53,324 nt of DNA, taken from NCBI RefSeq assembly GCF_020166435.1, contig NZ_JAINZP010000028.1, positions 1 through 53,324 of the forward strand, in the 5' to 3' direction. Numbering within the stretch: position 1 is the first letter of the stretch; each line of letters begins with the position of its first letter. This document shows, one piece after another, positions 9,146-18,126 of this stretch. The notes beneath the pieces are model-generated. The model was given only the letters and a program-made list of their open reading frames with translations. It was not told the DNA's origin and ran no database searches. The stretch is from Pectobacterium versatile. GTDB taxonomy: Bacteria; Pseudomonadota; Gammaproteobacteria; Enterobacterales; Enterobacteriaceae. Both the position numbers and the translations under genes were made by a program.

Positions 9146-10360
9146 CTACTTCCGCTTACCCATCACCACAACCTTCTTCACATCTTCATGTTCCAGCCCA
9201 TCAATAAAATCCCCATACCACTGCAACATCCCCCTTCGCTGCTCCAAATACTGCGCATGGTTATACGTTCCACGAATCGTGTTCTTATCCACATGGGCAA
9301 GCTGCAATTCGATCCAGGCGGTGTTATAGCCCTGTTCGTGTAGTATGGTGCTCATTGTGTGGCGAAAGCCGTGGCCTGTCGCTTTACCGTGATAACCAAT
9401 TCGTTTCAGTACCTGATTAATACTGGCTTCACTCATTGGTTTGGTAATGTCGTTACGTCCAGGGAAAACCAGATTGTAGCGTCCGGTAACGGCGTAGAGC
9501 TGTTGCAGAGCATCGATCACTTGATCGGAAAGTGGAACGAGGTGAGGACGGCGCATTTTCATGCGTTCTTTCGGCACTTCCCAGAGCCCTTTTTCAAAAT
9601 CAAACTCTTTCCATTCTGCTTGTCGTAATTCGATGGTGCGAACGCCGGTAAGCATCAGGATACGAGTTGCCAGTTGCGTGACCTTACTCCCCGAATACGT
9701 TGATAACGCGCGTAGAAAATCCGGCAGTTCATCTGGCAGAAGGTGAGGATAGTGTGTGGCTTTGGGTGGAGGAAGGGCGCTTGCCAGTTCTGATGCTGGG
9801 TTGTTCTCCGCTCGGCCAGTGACGATCGCGTAACGGAATACTTGATTACAGGCTTGGCGGATTTTACGCAATTTGTCGAGAACGCCGCGTTTTTCCAGTT
9901 TTCGCAGTGAGGTTAGCATTTCCAGCGGCTTGATCTCAGCAACAGGCCGCTTGCCGATATCAGGGAAGATGTCGTTCTCAAAGGCTTCCATCAGGTCTTC
10001 AGCGTAGCCCTTAGACCAGTTGGGGCGTTTGTATTCATGCCATTCCAATGCGATAGCTTTGAAGGTGTTATCGATGTTGATTTTCTTAGCCTGTCTTTCA
10101 ACCTGCTTTTGTTCACTAGGATCGCCACCAGAAGCGACGATTTTTCGAGCCTCTTCCCGTTTTAATCTCGCTTCTGCAAGCGAGATATCAGGATATACGC
10201 CGATAGATAATTTTTTCTCTTTCCCTGCAACGCGGTACTTCAAACGCCAATATTTGGCTCCGTTCGGCTTTATCAGAAGATAAAGGCCTGCGCCGTCAGT
10301 GAGTTTGTATTCTTTATCTTGTGGCTTGGCGGTTTCTATCTGTCGAGCATTAAGTGGCAT
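9146..10360 (-). CDS. P4-type tyrosine recombinase (island integrase)
   Basis: A full-length 404-residue integrase. Residues 1-90 are the arm-binding (DUF4102-type) domain, with TDGAGLYLLIKPNGAKYWR and LSIGVYPDISLAEAR, typical of P4-like integrases. The core-binding part follows. The catalytic residues are present: Arg241 (GVRTIELR), His330 and Arg333 in GHGFRH, His356 in LAHVD, and the nucleophile Tyr366 in TYNHAQYLEQRR. It catalyses site-specific integration and excision. The start codon lies 177 bases from the 3' end of tRNA-Arg, with the gene inside the island, the standard arrangement for elements that use a tRNA gene as attachment site. It appears functional. Confidence 0.95.
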   Translation of the reverse strand: MPLNARQIETAKPQDKEYKLTDGAGLYLLIKPNGAKYWRLKYRVAGKEKKLSIGVYPDISLAEARLKREEARKIVASGGDPSEQKQVERQAKKINIDNTFKAIALEWHEYKRPNWSKGYAEDLMEAFENDIFPDIGKRPVAEIKPLEMLTSLRKLEKRGVLDKLRKIRQACNQVFRYAIVTGRAENNPASELASALPPPKATHYPHLLPDELPDFLRALSTYSGSKVTQLATRILMLTGVRTIELRQAEWKEFDFEKGLWEVPKERMKMRRPHLVPLSDQVIDALQQLYAVTGRYNLVFPGRNDITKPMSEASINQVLKRIGYHGKATGHGFRHTMSTILHEQGYNTAWIELQLAHVDKNTIRGTYNHAQYLEQRRGMLQWYGDFIDGLEHEDVKKVVVMGKRK

Positions 10361-10537
10361 GATGGGGGCCCCTAATAGTCATTGAACAAGAAGAGCCCCC
10401 ATAGAGGCCCCCAACATCGACTTGATTTCCGGTATGCTGGGTTGACCTCGGTCGAGCTCAGCGACAGAAAATCCTAGTGGTATCAATGAATATAACGGGG
10501 TTTTGTTGAATTCGGTAGAGTCTGGGAGAACTTAAAA
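10361..10537. other. Putative attachment-site junction between integrase and tRNA
   Basis: This stretch joins the integrase start to the tRNA 3' end. The attachment core is expected to include the last bases of the tRNA (10538 onward), but the matching second copy is not visible elsewhere in the window. Short C-rich or G-rich repeats (GAGCCCCC and GAGGCCCCC at about 10390-10412) just upstream of the integrase start could be integrase arm sites or an operator. Confidence 0.4.
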
Positions 10538-10614
10538 TGGTACGCCCTACAGGGCTCGAACCTGTGACCTACGGCTTAGAAGGCCGTTGCTCTATCCAAC
10601 TGAGCTAAGGGCGC
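10538..10614 (-). tRNA. argU: tRNA-Arg, anticodon TCT
   Basis: Read on the minus strand this is a complete 77-base tRNA with CCA encoded. The acceptor stem GCGCCC.. pairs with ..GGGCGT, the D-loop contains AGTTGGATAGA, the anticodon stem ACGGC/GCCGT encloses CTTCTAA giving anticodon TCT (Arg, codon AGA), and the T-arm contains GGTTCGAGCC. In E. coli the same tRNA is argU, a known integration site for prophages and islands. It serves as the right end of the island here. Confidence 0.95.
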
Positions 10615-10659
10615 ATTTCAAAAAAGAAATGGCTGTTGCTTGTCACAACAGTGGGCTGG

Positions 10660-10687
10660 ATTATACCCACACATCCCAGTGAGTCAA
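10660..10687 (-). promoter_or_regulatory. Promoter of the tRNA-Arg gene
   Basis: On the minus strand TTGACT (10687-10682), a 16-base spacer, and TATAAT (10665-10660), about 46 bases upstream of the tRNA 5' end, followed by a C- and G-rich stretch after the -10. The near-consensus hexamers and GC-rich discriminator are typical of stringently controlled stable-RNA promoters. Confidence 0.8.
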
Positions 10688-11012
10688 CGGGTTGGCGCTG
10701 GATTTACGCTATACGGTGAATCCCTGTACAACTTTTGTGACTATCGCTTTCTCTGGTGTGACTTTTTTGCACAATTGCGAGCCTCGTCCACATGAACTAC
10801 ACATAGCAATGAACATTTCAGTTTTATCTGCTAGATGCTTCCAGTAATTCTTTTCAAGTTATGATCGGGCGTATTCTGCATCCTGCGCTATTGGTACACT
10901 ATGCCCGCATTCGTTGGGTTTTGGATGAGTGTGGGCTACTTTCACGTGCTAGGCTTATCGCTCAGTCATTTGTGGATCCGCTATTTTGTCGAACTTTGGA
11001 ACCTTTTGATTT
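10688..11012. other. Intergenic region before the MscS-type channel
   Basis: About 325 bases between the divergent tRNA promoter and the channel gene. It should contain the channel promoter; no specific element stands out and I see no gene. Confidence 0.35.
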
Positions 11013-13466
11013 ATGAACATTCTTTCATCCGCATTTTTGCGCGTTTGTCTGCTGGCGATGTTGCTGCTGCCTGTTGGATATGCATCGGCGGCGAGTGCGG
11101 ATTCTGATCCTGACCCACAGCCCGCGCAGACCGATGCACCCGTAAAAATTAATGTTGATGCCGAGTTGATCAAGCTGCAAAAACAGTTAGATAACATCAA
11201 GCAGCAGGTTTCAGGCACAAATAACGACAGCAAATTTGGCGCGTTGAATGACACAACGCAGGAACTGGTCAATAACGCTAACGAGCTTGCTAATGCTGTG
11301 GCACCGCAGCGGGCTCAAATTCAGGCTCAGTTGGATGTATTAGGGCCAGCGCCAGAGTCCGGCTCCAGTATTAATGAAACCAGCGAAGTGACGCGTAAGC
11401 GAAACAGTCTGAATACGCAAAAAGCAAAAATGGATGCGCAGATCGAGCAGATTCAGGCTTTACGCACTGGGGTGGCCAATTTGTCCGCGCAAATTGTTAC
11501 TCTGCGCCGTAGTGCGTTGAAAACGCAGCTGGCATTGAATTCCGGCAGTATTCTGGGAGGGCGCTTCTGGGCACCGCTTGTGGCTCCGCAGGCTGAAGAT
11601 GTCCGTCGCCTGAGCACCTTTCAGGATCAATTAAGTGATGCCTTTACGGTGGTCTGGGAGCCGGACTGGCGTTACGGTTCTGCACTCCTGATTTTGATCG
11701 CCATGGCCATGAGTTCGGCGGGGCGTCGGTATCTCGAGAAATGTCTGGCCTGGGCGGGAATTCACTGGCTGCCGGAAGGGCGTCTGCGGCGGAGTTTTTT
11801 AGCCACTGCGTCAGTTATTTCAACCGTGGTCACGATCGGTATCGCGGTGAATCTGATCGACTTTACGTTTACGCGTCATGGTGAGGCTTCAGAACGTGTC
11901 GTGTCGTTCCTTGATGCGCTGGTGCGGCAGGCAATTTTCTGTTCGATGATCGCTGGGTTGGGGCGCGCATTCCTTTCGAATCAGCGCCCTTCATGGCGCT
12001 TGCCCGCGATTGCTAACCCTGTCGCAAAAGCGATGAAGCCGTTTCCCGTGGTTTCTGCTGGCATTATTCTGATCTTCGGTTTTATTGAACAAGTCACGGC
12101 GACGGTAGGGACATCGGTCGCGGCAACCATTATGGTGAACGGCTTATCTGCACTGTTCCTGGCCTTTACTGCGGGGACGATAACGCTGAAAAGCGATCAG
12201 ATCCGTCGGCAGATGGTGCACTCAGGGGAACAACCGGAAGCGCGTTCGACATTATCTGGCATTATTCATCTTGCGGTATTGGCGACAGCGTTTGCTATTT
12301 TGGTGTCGCTGGTCATCGGTTATATCTCACTGGCTCGCTTCCTGGCGTTCGAACTGGTGTGGATCGGCATGGTGTTCTCCTGCCTGTATTTGTTCTCAAC
12401 GTTTATTACCGATATCTGCGAAAGCCTCTTTTCTCCCAACAATGCCTGCGGCAAGCGAATGAAAAATTCGCTTAATCTGGACGATCGGCATTTGGCTCAG
12501 GCCACATTGATTCTGTCGGCCGGTAGTAAAGTCCTGTTAATTTTAATGGCAGCCGTCGCCTTACTTAACGGAACGTTTGGTACGACGACCCCGCTGGAAC
12601 TCGTGCAAAAAGCCGTTGAAATCTGGGGTGGGAAAGGGCTGGAAACCTTGAGCATCGTGCCGGCGCATCTGGTCAATGCTGTTCTCTTTCTGGTGGTGGG
12701 GGTTTATGTTTTACGCTCATCAAAACGCTGGCTGGAAGATGAATTCCTTCCTAAAACAACGTTAGAACGCGGGATCCGGGCGTCGCTGGTGACGCTGTTC
12801 AGCAATATCGGCTACATTCTGATTATCCTGCTGACTCTGGCGACATTAGGGATTGAATGGAACAAGCTGGCATGGATTGTCAGCGCGCTGTCGGTGGGTA
12901 TCGGTTTTGGTTTACAGGAGATCGTGAAGAACTTTATCTCTGGCCTGATTTTGTTGACGGAGCGCCCGGTGAAAGTAGGCGACTCGGTCAGTATCAGCGG
13001 GGTTGAAGGGGATATCCGACGGATTAATGTGCGTGCAACGGAAATTCAGCTGGGCGATCGTTCGACGGTGATCGTGCCTAACTCCCAATTTATTTCGCAG
13101 AATGTGCGCAATATTACGATGGGGAACCCGTTTGGGGTTGCCACGCTGGCGCTGACGTTCCCGCTGGATATCGACCCTGAAGAAGTTCGGACGCTTTTGC
13201 TGGATGCTTACATCAGCCATGAGGCGATTCTGGAAACACCCGCACCGTCAGTGAAGTTTAGTCAGTTAAACCCAACGGGCATGGTGCTGAGTGTCACCGG
13301 CTATGTCAGCAGCCCGAGAATGGTATCGGAAGCGAAGAGCGATCTGCTGTTTGAGATTATCAAGCGGCTACGGGCCTCAAACATTCCGCTGGCCGTACCG
13401 CAGAAGATGGTGCTGGAAAACTCAGGGCTTGCGCTGCCTGATAGCATTTCGGGTGAGGATAAATAA
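11013..13466 (+). CDS. MscS-family mechanosensitive channel, large form with DUF3772-like N-terminus
   Basis: An 817-residue inner-membrane protein. It has a signal peptide (about residues 1-26, ending ASA), a periplasmic coiled-coil region of about 170 residues with repeated KLQKQLDNIK-type heptads, several membrane helices, then the MscS core. The pore-lining helix and beta domain lie near residues 610-700 (VGIGFGLQEIVKNFISG, then ERPVKVGDSVSI and VIVPNSQF). Such channels open under membrane tension and release solutes in osmotic downshock. The long periplasmic domain places it with the KefA/MscM/YbiO-like large channels rather than the small MscS; I cannot decide an E. coli ortholog. It stands alone as a transcription unit, with a hairpin after the stop. 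Confidence 0.9.
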   Translation: MNILSSAFLRVCLLAMLLLPVGYASAASADSDPDPQPAQTDAPVKINVDAELIKLQKQLDNIKQQVSGTNNDSKFGALNDTTQELVNNANELANAVAPQRAQIQAQLDVLGPAPESGSSINETSEVTRKRNSLNTQKAKMDAQIEQIQALRTGVANLSAQIVTLRRSALKTQLALNSGSILGGRFWAPLVAPQAEDVRRLSTFQDQLSDAFTVVWEPDWRYGSALLILIAMAMSSAGRRYLEKCLAWAGIHWLPEGRLRRSFLATASVISTVVTIGIAVNLIDFTFTRHGEASERVVSFLDALVRQAIFCSMIAGLGRAFLSNQRPSWRLPAIANPVAKAMKPFPVVSAGIILIFGFIEQVTATVGTSVAATIMVNGLSALFLAFTAGTITLKSDQIRRQMVHSGEQPEARSTLSGIIHLAVLATAFAILVSLVIGYISLARFLAFELVWIGMVFSCLYLFSTFITDICESLFSPNNACGKRMKNSLNLDDRHLAQATLILSAGSKVLLILMAAVALLNGTFGTTTPLELVQKAVEIWGGKGLETLSIVPAHLVNAVLFLVVGVYVLRSSKRWLEDEFLPKTTLERGIRASLVTLFSNIGYILIILLTLATLGIEWNKLAWIVSALSVGIGFGLQEIVKNFISGLILLTERPVKVGDSVSISGVEGDIRRINVRATEIQLGDRSTVIVPNSQFISQNVRNITMGNPFGVATLALTFPLDIDPEEVRTLLLDAYISHEAILETPAPSVKFSQLNPTGMVLSVTGYVSSPRMVSEAKSDLLFEIIKRLRASNIPLAVPQKMVLENSGLALPDSISGEDK

Positions 13467-13476
13467 TGTGCTCAGC

Positions 13477-13510
13477 CATCCGTTATCCGGCAGTGAACGG
13501 GTAACGGATG
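13477..13510. terminator. Hairpin between channel gene and aminotransferase gene
   Basis: CATCCGTTATCCG at 13477-13489 pairs with CGGGTAACGGATG at 13498-13510 (13 pairs, one G-U), with an 8-base loop. It lies between two convergent genes and lacks a T-run, so it may serve as a bidirectional transcript end. Confidence 0.5.
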
Positions 13511-13546
13511 AACATCGAAGCCGTGCTTACAGGATGTGAAGTGCGG

Positions 13547-14407
13547 CTATCTTTCCTGTTGTTTGATCATATCGAGATAAATTTCACGCAACCGCTGAGT
13601 AATTTTTCCAGGCTTGCCGTCGCCGATCGTTTTTCCATCCAGCATCACGACGGGGAGAACAAGCATGGTGGCTGAACTGACAAAAATCTCTTTGGCGTGA
13701 TACGCCTCTTCCGGCGTAAAAAAGCGTTCCTCCAGCGCAATGCCATCCTTTTCTGCCAGCTTGAGCAGTGACTGACGCGTAATGCCGTGCAGAATAGCGT
13801 TGCTCAATGGGCGGGTCACAACCGTGTTGTCATGCAGGACGATATAGCAGTTGCAGGAGCTGCCTTCGGTAATGAAACCTTCTTCAACAAAGAAAGCATC
13901 GTCGGCCTGATTGGCATGGGCATACTCTTTTGCCAGGCTGGCGGCGAGCAGGCTGACGGTTTTGATGTCCCGACGCTGCCAGCGAATATCCTCGGTGGTG
14001 ACAACGTGCAGGCCCGTTGTGGCTTTCGGGTTACCGACCAGCGAACGTGCCTGAGTGAATAAAACCAGCGTGGATTTGACGTCGGCAGAAGGGAAATAGA
14101 AGTCACGATCGCCGGCATTGCCGCGGCTAAGCTGTAAATAGATCGCGCCTTCTTTCAGATCATTTTTATTGATCAGCTCATCGTGAATCTCTTTGAGCGC
14201 CTCAGGAGTGACAGGCAACGTGAGCGATAGCTCACGGCAAGAGCGTTGCAGACGAGTGATATGATCGGCGAAATCAACCAGCTTGCCATCGATGACCGCC
14301 GTCACTTCATAGACAGCATCGGCAAATAGGAAACCACGGTCAAATACAGAAATTTTTGCTTCATTTTCTTCTAAATACTGTCCATCAACATAAACAAGAC
14401 GTTGCAT
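13547..14407 (-). CDS. D-amino-acid aminotransferase (branched-chain/DAAT fold-IV PLP enzyme)
   Basis: A 286-residue fold-type IV aminotransferase. It is expected to move the amino group between D-alanine or another D-amino acid and 2-oxoglutarate. Visible marks are VYVDGQYLEENEAKISVFDRGFLFADAVYE split over residues 6-35, the PLP lysine at about residue 149 (RRDIKTVSLLA), and EEGFITEGSSCN, which contacts the cofactor phosphate. The ATG at 14407 is preferred because AAGGAG lies seven bases upstream; a GTG one codon earlier is too close. It sits 42 bases downstream of a dipeptide epimerase gene in the same direction. Together they suggest handling of D-Glu and D-Ala from murein peptides. The exact substrate is inference; fold-IV enzymes also include branched-chain and aminodeoxychorismate enzymes. 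Confidence 0.85.
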   Translation of the reverse strand: MQRLVYVDGQYLEENEAKISVFDRGFLFADAVYEVTAVIDGKLVDFADHITRLQRSCRELSLTLPVTPEALKEIHDELINKNDLKEGAIYLQLSRGNAGDRDFYFPSADVKSTLVLFTQARSLVGNPKATTGLHVVTTEDIRWQRRDIKTVSLLAASLAKEYAHANQADDAFFVEEGFITEGSSCNCYIVLHDNTVVTRPLSNAILHGITRQSLLKLAEKDGIALEERFFTPEEAYHAKEIFVSSATMLVLPVVMLDGKTIGDGKPGKITQRLREIYLDMIKQQER

Positions 14408-14449
14408 CACAACACTCCTTAATAGTTGCTCAATGCAGGTTAACGCGCG

Positions 14450-15430
14450 TCATCCCCACAATAATGCGTTGGGCGGTAATATTTCGCTACCGTTATAGTG
14501 CAGCCTGTTAGTGCGATCGCGCTGCAAGAGCAGCGGGCCATCCAAATCGACCACTGCGGCACCTTGCGCCACGACAAAAGCGGGTGCCATCGAAAGCGAT
14601 GTACTCACCATGCAGCCGACCATAATTTTTAAGCCTTGCGCCTGTGCGTATTTTCGCAGGCGCAGAGCTTCAGTTAGTCCGCCAGTTTTATCCAGCTTGA
14701 TGTTGATCATGTCATAGCGGCCGACCAGAGCAGCCAGCGACTGACTGTCATAGCAGGACTCATCGGCACAGACAGGAATCGGGCGGGGCAAGTCTGCCAG
14801 CACATCGTCTTTGCCTGCTGGGAAAGGTTGCTCGATCATCGTTACGCCAAGCGCGGCGAGTTTAGGAACCAGTGCCAGATAGCGCTCGATATCCCATCCT
14901 TCATTGGCGTCCACAATCAGACGTGCCAATGGCGCACCTTCGCGCACGGCAGCAACTCTGGCCAGATCGTCTGCGTCTGCCAGTTTTAGTTTGAGAAGAG
15001 GGCGAGTGGCATGATGTATTGCGGCGTGGCGCATGCGGTCTGGCGTATCCAGCGATAGCGTATAGGCCGTTTCCAACGCCGTAGGCGAAGGAAGATCCAA
15101 ACGCTGCCAAATGCGCTGCTGATGTTGTTTGCACTCCAAATCCCAGAATGCGCAATCGAGCGCATTGCGTGCCGCGCCAGCAGGCAGGATGGTTTGCAGC
15201 GTCTCCCGATCTAAACCGTTACGAAAGTCGCTATGCAGTGAGGCAATCTGTTCCATCACGCTGTCGAGGGACTCGCCGTAGCGTGAATAAGGAACGCATT
15301 CGCCGTAGCCTGCCACGTTGCCGGACTGGAGCGCTACCACAACGACATCCGCCTGACGCTTGCTGCCGCGTGAAATGGTAAAGGCGCCTTCTATTGGCCA
15401 ACTCTCAGTGAAATATCGCATCTCAGTCAT
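14450..15430 (-). CDS. ycjG: L-Ala-D/L-Glu epimerase (dipeptide epimerase, enolase superfamily)
   Basis: A 326-residue enolase-superfamily enzyme of the AE-epimerase group. It interconverts L-Ala-D-Glu and L-Ala-L-Glu so that murein tripeptide fragments can be degraded. The catalytic pattern is complete: the KxK motif in PLLKLKLADADD, then metal ligands in VDANEGW, EQPF and CADES, and the second catalytic lysine in NIKLDKTGG. It is the size of E. coli YcjG. The gene is followed closely by the D-amino-acid aminotransferase, which would use the D-amino acids released. Its ATG overlaps the TGA of a small upstream frame (ATGA), hinting at translational coupling. The family is certain; the gene name is by similarity of role and length. 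Confidence 0.85.
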   Translation of the reverse strand: MTEMRYFTESWPIEGAFTISRGSKRQADVVVVALQSGNVAGYGECVPYSRYGESLDSVMEQIASLHSDFRNGLDRETLQTILPAGAARNALDCAFWDLECKQHQQRIWQRLDLPSPTALETAYTLSLDTPDRMRHAAIHHATRPLLKLKLADADDLARVAAVREGAPLARLIVDANEGWDIERYLALVPKLAALGVTMIEQPFPAGKDDVLADLPRPIPVCADESCYDSQSLAALVGRYDMINIKLDKTGGLTEALRLRKYAQAQGLKIMVGCMVSTSLSMAPAFVVAQGAAVVDLDGPLLLQRDRTNRLHYNGSEILPPNALLWG

Positions 15431-15696
15431 AAGCTTACTCTCGGATTAACTATCCTGTGTCTCATTGGCATAAATGTCTTATTTACAAGGCCTGAGCGGG
15501 TCATCAAGTGTAATGCTTCTTCCTGTGTGTATTCTTCATTTTTCGCGATTTTAGCCAGAAATTGATGAGGCTTAATTCCGGGCTGGAAAAATTTATGAGC
15601 ACGGTATCGACAGGACGAATTATCTGAGATAGCTTGAATAAGCTCATCACACTTCAGGTCGCCTGTACCCTTGTAGTTAACGAAAGCTGTCGTCAA
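15427..15696 (-). CDS. Possible small gene or gene remnant ahead of the epimerase
   Basis: An 89-codon frame ending in an ATGA overlap with the epimerase start. It has no ATG near its beginning; the only reasonable start is a TTG at 15696 with AGGA about 11 bases upstream. The sequence from LIQAISDNSS to EEALHLMTRSGLVNK reads like genuine protein, rich in Lys, His and charged residues, but I recognise no family. The exact stop-start overlap argues for a real cistron; the poor start argues for a remnant of a longer gene that has lost its 5' end. Confidence 0.4.
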   Translation of the reverse strand: MTTAFVNYKGTGDLKCDELIQAISDNSSCRYRAHKFFQPGIKPHQFLAKIAKNEEYTQEEALHLMTRSGLVNKTFMPMRHRIVNPRVSL

Positions 15697-15797
15697 CGAA
15701 AACGGGTTCCTGCTATTTGAATGATGTTGAGTAGAGTGCCTCTACAGGCACTGCGTCGCTCGGATGGTCCGGGCGCTCACGTTAATTCGAGGATGTT

Positions 15798-17039
15798 ATG
15801 GCTGATTCTACTTCTCCGCGCCGTTTTACGCGCATCGATCGTCTTCCCCCGTATGTATTTAATATTACTGCTGAATTAAAAATGGCTGCGCGTCGTCGCG
15901 GCGAAGACATTATTGATTTCAGCATGGGTAACCCTGACGGCCCGACCCCTCCTCATATCGTGGAAAAACTCTGTACGGTTGCACAACGCGAAGATACTCA
16001 CGGGTATTCGACATCCCGAGGCATTCCGCGCTTACGTCGTGCTATCTCCCGCTGGTACGCCGATCGCTATGAGGTTGATATCGATCCTGAAAGCGAAGCT
16101 ATCGTCACGATTGGCTCCAAAGAGGGGCTGGCGCACCTGATGCTGGCAACGTTGGATCATGGCGATACGGTGCTGGTGCCTAACCCCAGTTACCCGATTC
16201 ACATTTATGGTGCGGTGATTGCTGGAGCGCAGGTGCGTTCTGTGCCGCTGGTAGACGGTGTCGATTTCTTTAATGAATTAGAGCGCGCTATCCGCGAGAG
16301 TATTCCTAAGCCGAAAATGATGATTCTCGGTTTTCCGTCGAACCCGACAGCACAGTGTGTCGAGCTGGATTTCTTTGAACGCGTTGTGGCGTTGGCGAAA
16401 CAGTACGGCGTGTTGGTGATCCACGATCTGGCTTATGCCGATATCGTGTATGACGGCTGGAAAGCGCCGTCGATCATGCAGGTTCCCGGCGCGAAGGACA
16501 TCGCGGTAGAATTCTTCACGTTGTCAAAAAGCTACAACATGGCGGGCTGGCGCATCGGCTTTATGGTCGGTAACCCGGAGTTGGTCAACGCGCTGGCGCG
16601 AATTAAGAGCTACCACGATTACGGCACGTTTACGCCGTTGCAGGTGGCGGCGATTGCTGCATTGGAAGGCGATCAGCAATGTGTGCGGGACATCGCCGAG
16701 CAGTATCGCCAGCGCCGTAACGTTTTGGTGCGTGGTCTGCACGAGGCAGGCTGGATGGTTGATGAGCCAAAAGCGTCAATGTACGTCTGGGCGAAAATTC
16801 CTGAAGCCTATGCGCATTTGGGGTCGCTGGAGTTTGCCAAGCGACTGCTGTCGGAAGCGAAGGTTTGCGTCTCCCCCGGTATTGGCTTTGGCGATTATGG
16901 CGATACCCATGTGCGGTTCGCCTTAATTGAGAATCAGGATCGTATTCGGCAAGCGGTGCGCGGTATTAAGGCCATGTTCCGTGCTGACGGTCTCTTACCG
17001 ACCACCAAATCCTTACCCGGCAAGGGCACGGCTGCCTGA
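15798..17039 (+). CDS. alaC: Glutamate-pyruvate aminotransferase AlaC
   Basis: A 413-residue fold-type I aminotransferase that makes alanine from pyruvate and glutamate. It starts [21 protein letters not shown], as AlaC (YfdZ) does, behind a GAGG Shine-Dalgarno. Conserved parts include [39 protein letters not shown] (Asn that holds PLP), [11 protein letters not shown] and the PLP lysine in [15 protein letters not shown]. The C-terminal [19 protein letters not shown] carries the arginine that binds the substrate carboxylate. It is monocistronic, with a 9-bp hairpin following the stop. In E. coli AlaC is one of three enzymes for alanine supply. Confidence 0.93.
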   Translation: MADSTSPRRFTRIDRLPPYVFNITAELKMAARRRGEDIIDFSMGNPDGPTPPHIVEKLCTVAQREDTHGYSTSRGIPRLRRAISRWYADRYEVDIDPESEAIVTIGSKEGLAHLMLATLDHGDTVLVPNPSYPIHIYGAVIAGAQVRSVPLVDGVDFFNELERAIRESIPKPKMMILGFPSNPTAQCVELDFFERVVALAKQYGVLVIHDLAYADIVYDGWKAPSIMQVPGAKDIAVEFFTLSKSYNMAGWRIGFMVGNPELVNALARIKSYHDYGTFTPLQVAAIAALEGDQQCVRDIAEQYRQRRNVLVRGLHEAGWMVDEPKASMYVWAKIPEAYAHLGSLEFAKRLLSEAKVCVSPGIGFGDYGDTHVRFALIENQDRIRQAVRGIKAMFRADGLLPTTKSLPGKGTAA

Positions 17040-17047
17040 TGTCCACC

Positions 17048-17071
17048 GCTCCCGGTTGTCTGACCGGGAGC
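17048..17071 (+). terminator. Hairpin after alaC
   Basis: GCTCCCGGT at 17048-17056 and ACCGGGAGC at 17063-17071 form a perfect nine-base stem with a six-base loop, starting nine bases after the alaC stop. There is no strong T-run. Confidence 0.6.
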
Positions 17072-17146
17072 ACATAAACATGCCGTGACAGCGGCTTATC
17101 ATTTGCTAGAATGCCTACCGTTAATCTCAATCAGGATGAGTTTGTC

Positions 17147-17560
17147 ATGTCATTATCACTGTCTAAAATTTCTGCGTTAACGCTGCTTTGCGTCACGCTG
17201 GCCGGGTGCCAACAAACAGGAACGTCTGCCCAAAAAGGAACGGTGGCAGGTCAGTCTTCTGCGGTAACGGTTTCTCCTAACGATCAAATGAATCAACTGG
17301 CGTCGCTGGTGGCGGCTACCCGCTATCTCAAATCGAAGTGTAACCGCAGCGATCTGCCCGATGATGCGACAGTTGCTAATGTCGCGTTGGCTGTAGCAAA
17401 ACAGCGAGGCTGGAATGTCGCGAGCTATCAGGCTTTACCGCAGCGCAGTGAAAGCCTGTATCAAGGGTTATTGAAAGACAGTACGCCAAAAGAGGCGCAG
17501 TGTTCGGAATTTAACCGTACGTTGACGCCGTTTATTGATGCCATTCGCAGCCGAGGCTAA
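17147..17560 (+). CDS. outS: OutS, outer-membrane pilotin lipoprotein of the Out secretion system
   Basis: A 137-residue lipoprotein. The start at 17147 (MSLSLSKISALTLLCVTLAGC) gives a standard lipoprotein signal peptide, with the lipobox LAGC and Gln after the lipidated Cys, so it should be sorted to the outer membrane; AGGA lies ten bases upstream. Earlier in-frame codons do not form a signal. The mature part (LASLVAATRYLKSKCNRSDLPDD, VAKQRGWNVASYQAL) is the four-helix PulS/OutS pilotin fold with a disulfide-forming Cys pair. Pilotins bind the C-terminus of the secretin OutD and guide it to the outer membrane. Its stop overlaps the stop of the convergent outB. Confidence 0.92.
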   Translation: MSLSLSKISALTLLCVTLAGCQQTGTSAQKGTVAGQSSAVTVSPNDQMNQLASLVAATRYLKSKCNRSDLPDDATVANVALAVAKQRGWNVASYQALPQRSESLYQGLLKDSTPKEAQCSEFNRTLTPFIDAIRSRG

Positions 17561-18126
17561 GGCGTAGCGTTTCCACTTTCATCGTCGGCGGAACGTTCAT
17601 TCTCGTTGAATTTTCCGCCCGGCCAATCTTCCAGTGCTTCCAGAATAAACACTTCACCTTCTACGCTAAAAATGGTCATATCCTGCTGAATTTGCTCTAT
17701 GGTCAGCCCTTCTATTGGCGAATCCCCTTCGCGGAATTGCAGGCCGTTGAGCGTGATGCTGCGCTTGGTTTCATCCGACGTATAAACATGTGCGCTGTAG
17801 GTCAGTGGTGGAATCTCACCGTTGCTGATGGCGGGTAACGACAGTGTGGTCCTTTTCTCTGGGGGAACTGGCGTATCGGTATGGGGCGCTTCTTGATGAG
17901 GCGTTGCTGTGGGAACGGCTGGCGTTTGCTCTTCTACCGTAGGCAAGGTAGCAGCTTGAGCAGCCAAAGTGAGCTCAGGAGAAGCGGGGCTCCCCCAGCG
18001 CTGGTGGCTGAACCAGCCGAGAGCGATAAAAAGCAGAGCATAAATAACCATCAGATAACCGGGCATCGGGTATCTGGCAAGCAGTGCTGGCTGTGAGTGT
18101 GTCGTTGCGTCCGGTGCGTTGTCCAC
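17557..18126 (-). CDS. outB: OutB, type II secretion accessory protein (GspB)
   Basis: A 189-residue GspB-family protein. It has a short cytoplasmic N-terminus, one membrane helix (about residues 25-41, MVIYALLFIALGWFSHQ), a Pro/Thr/Ala-rich linker, and a periplasmic domain from about residue 95 with PAISNGEIPPLTYSAHVYT, SITLNGLQFREGDSPIEGLTIEQI. This is the conserved GspB/OutB domain, which touches the secretin OutD and helps its assembly. It converges on outS, and the two stop codons overlap by three bases, so the transcripts are antisense at their ends. It is transcribed away from the pectate lyase gene. Confidence 0.92.
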   Translation of the reverse strand: MDNAPDATTHSQPALLARYPMPGYLMVIYALLFIALGWFSHQRWGSPASPELTLAAQAATLPTVEEQTPAVPTATPHQEAPHTDTPVPPEKRTTLSLPAISNGEIPPLTYSAHVYTSDETKRSITLNGLQFREGDSPIEGLTIEQIQQDMTIFSVEGEVFILEALEDWPGGKFNENERSADDESGNATP

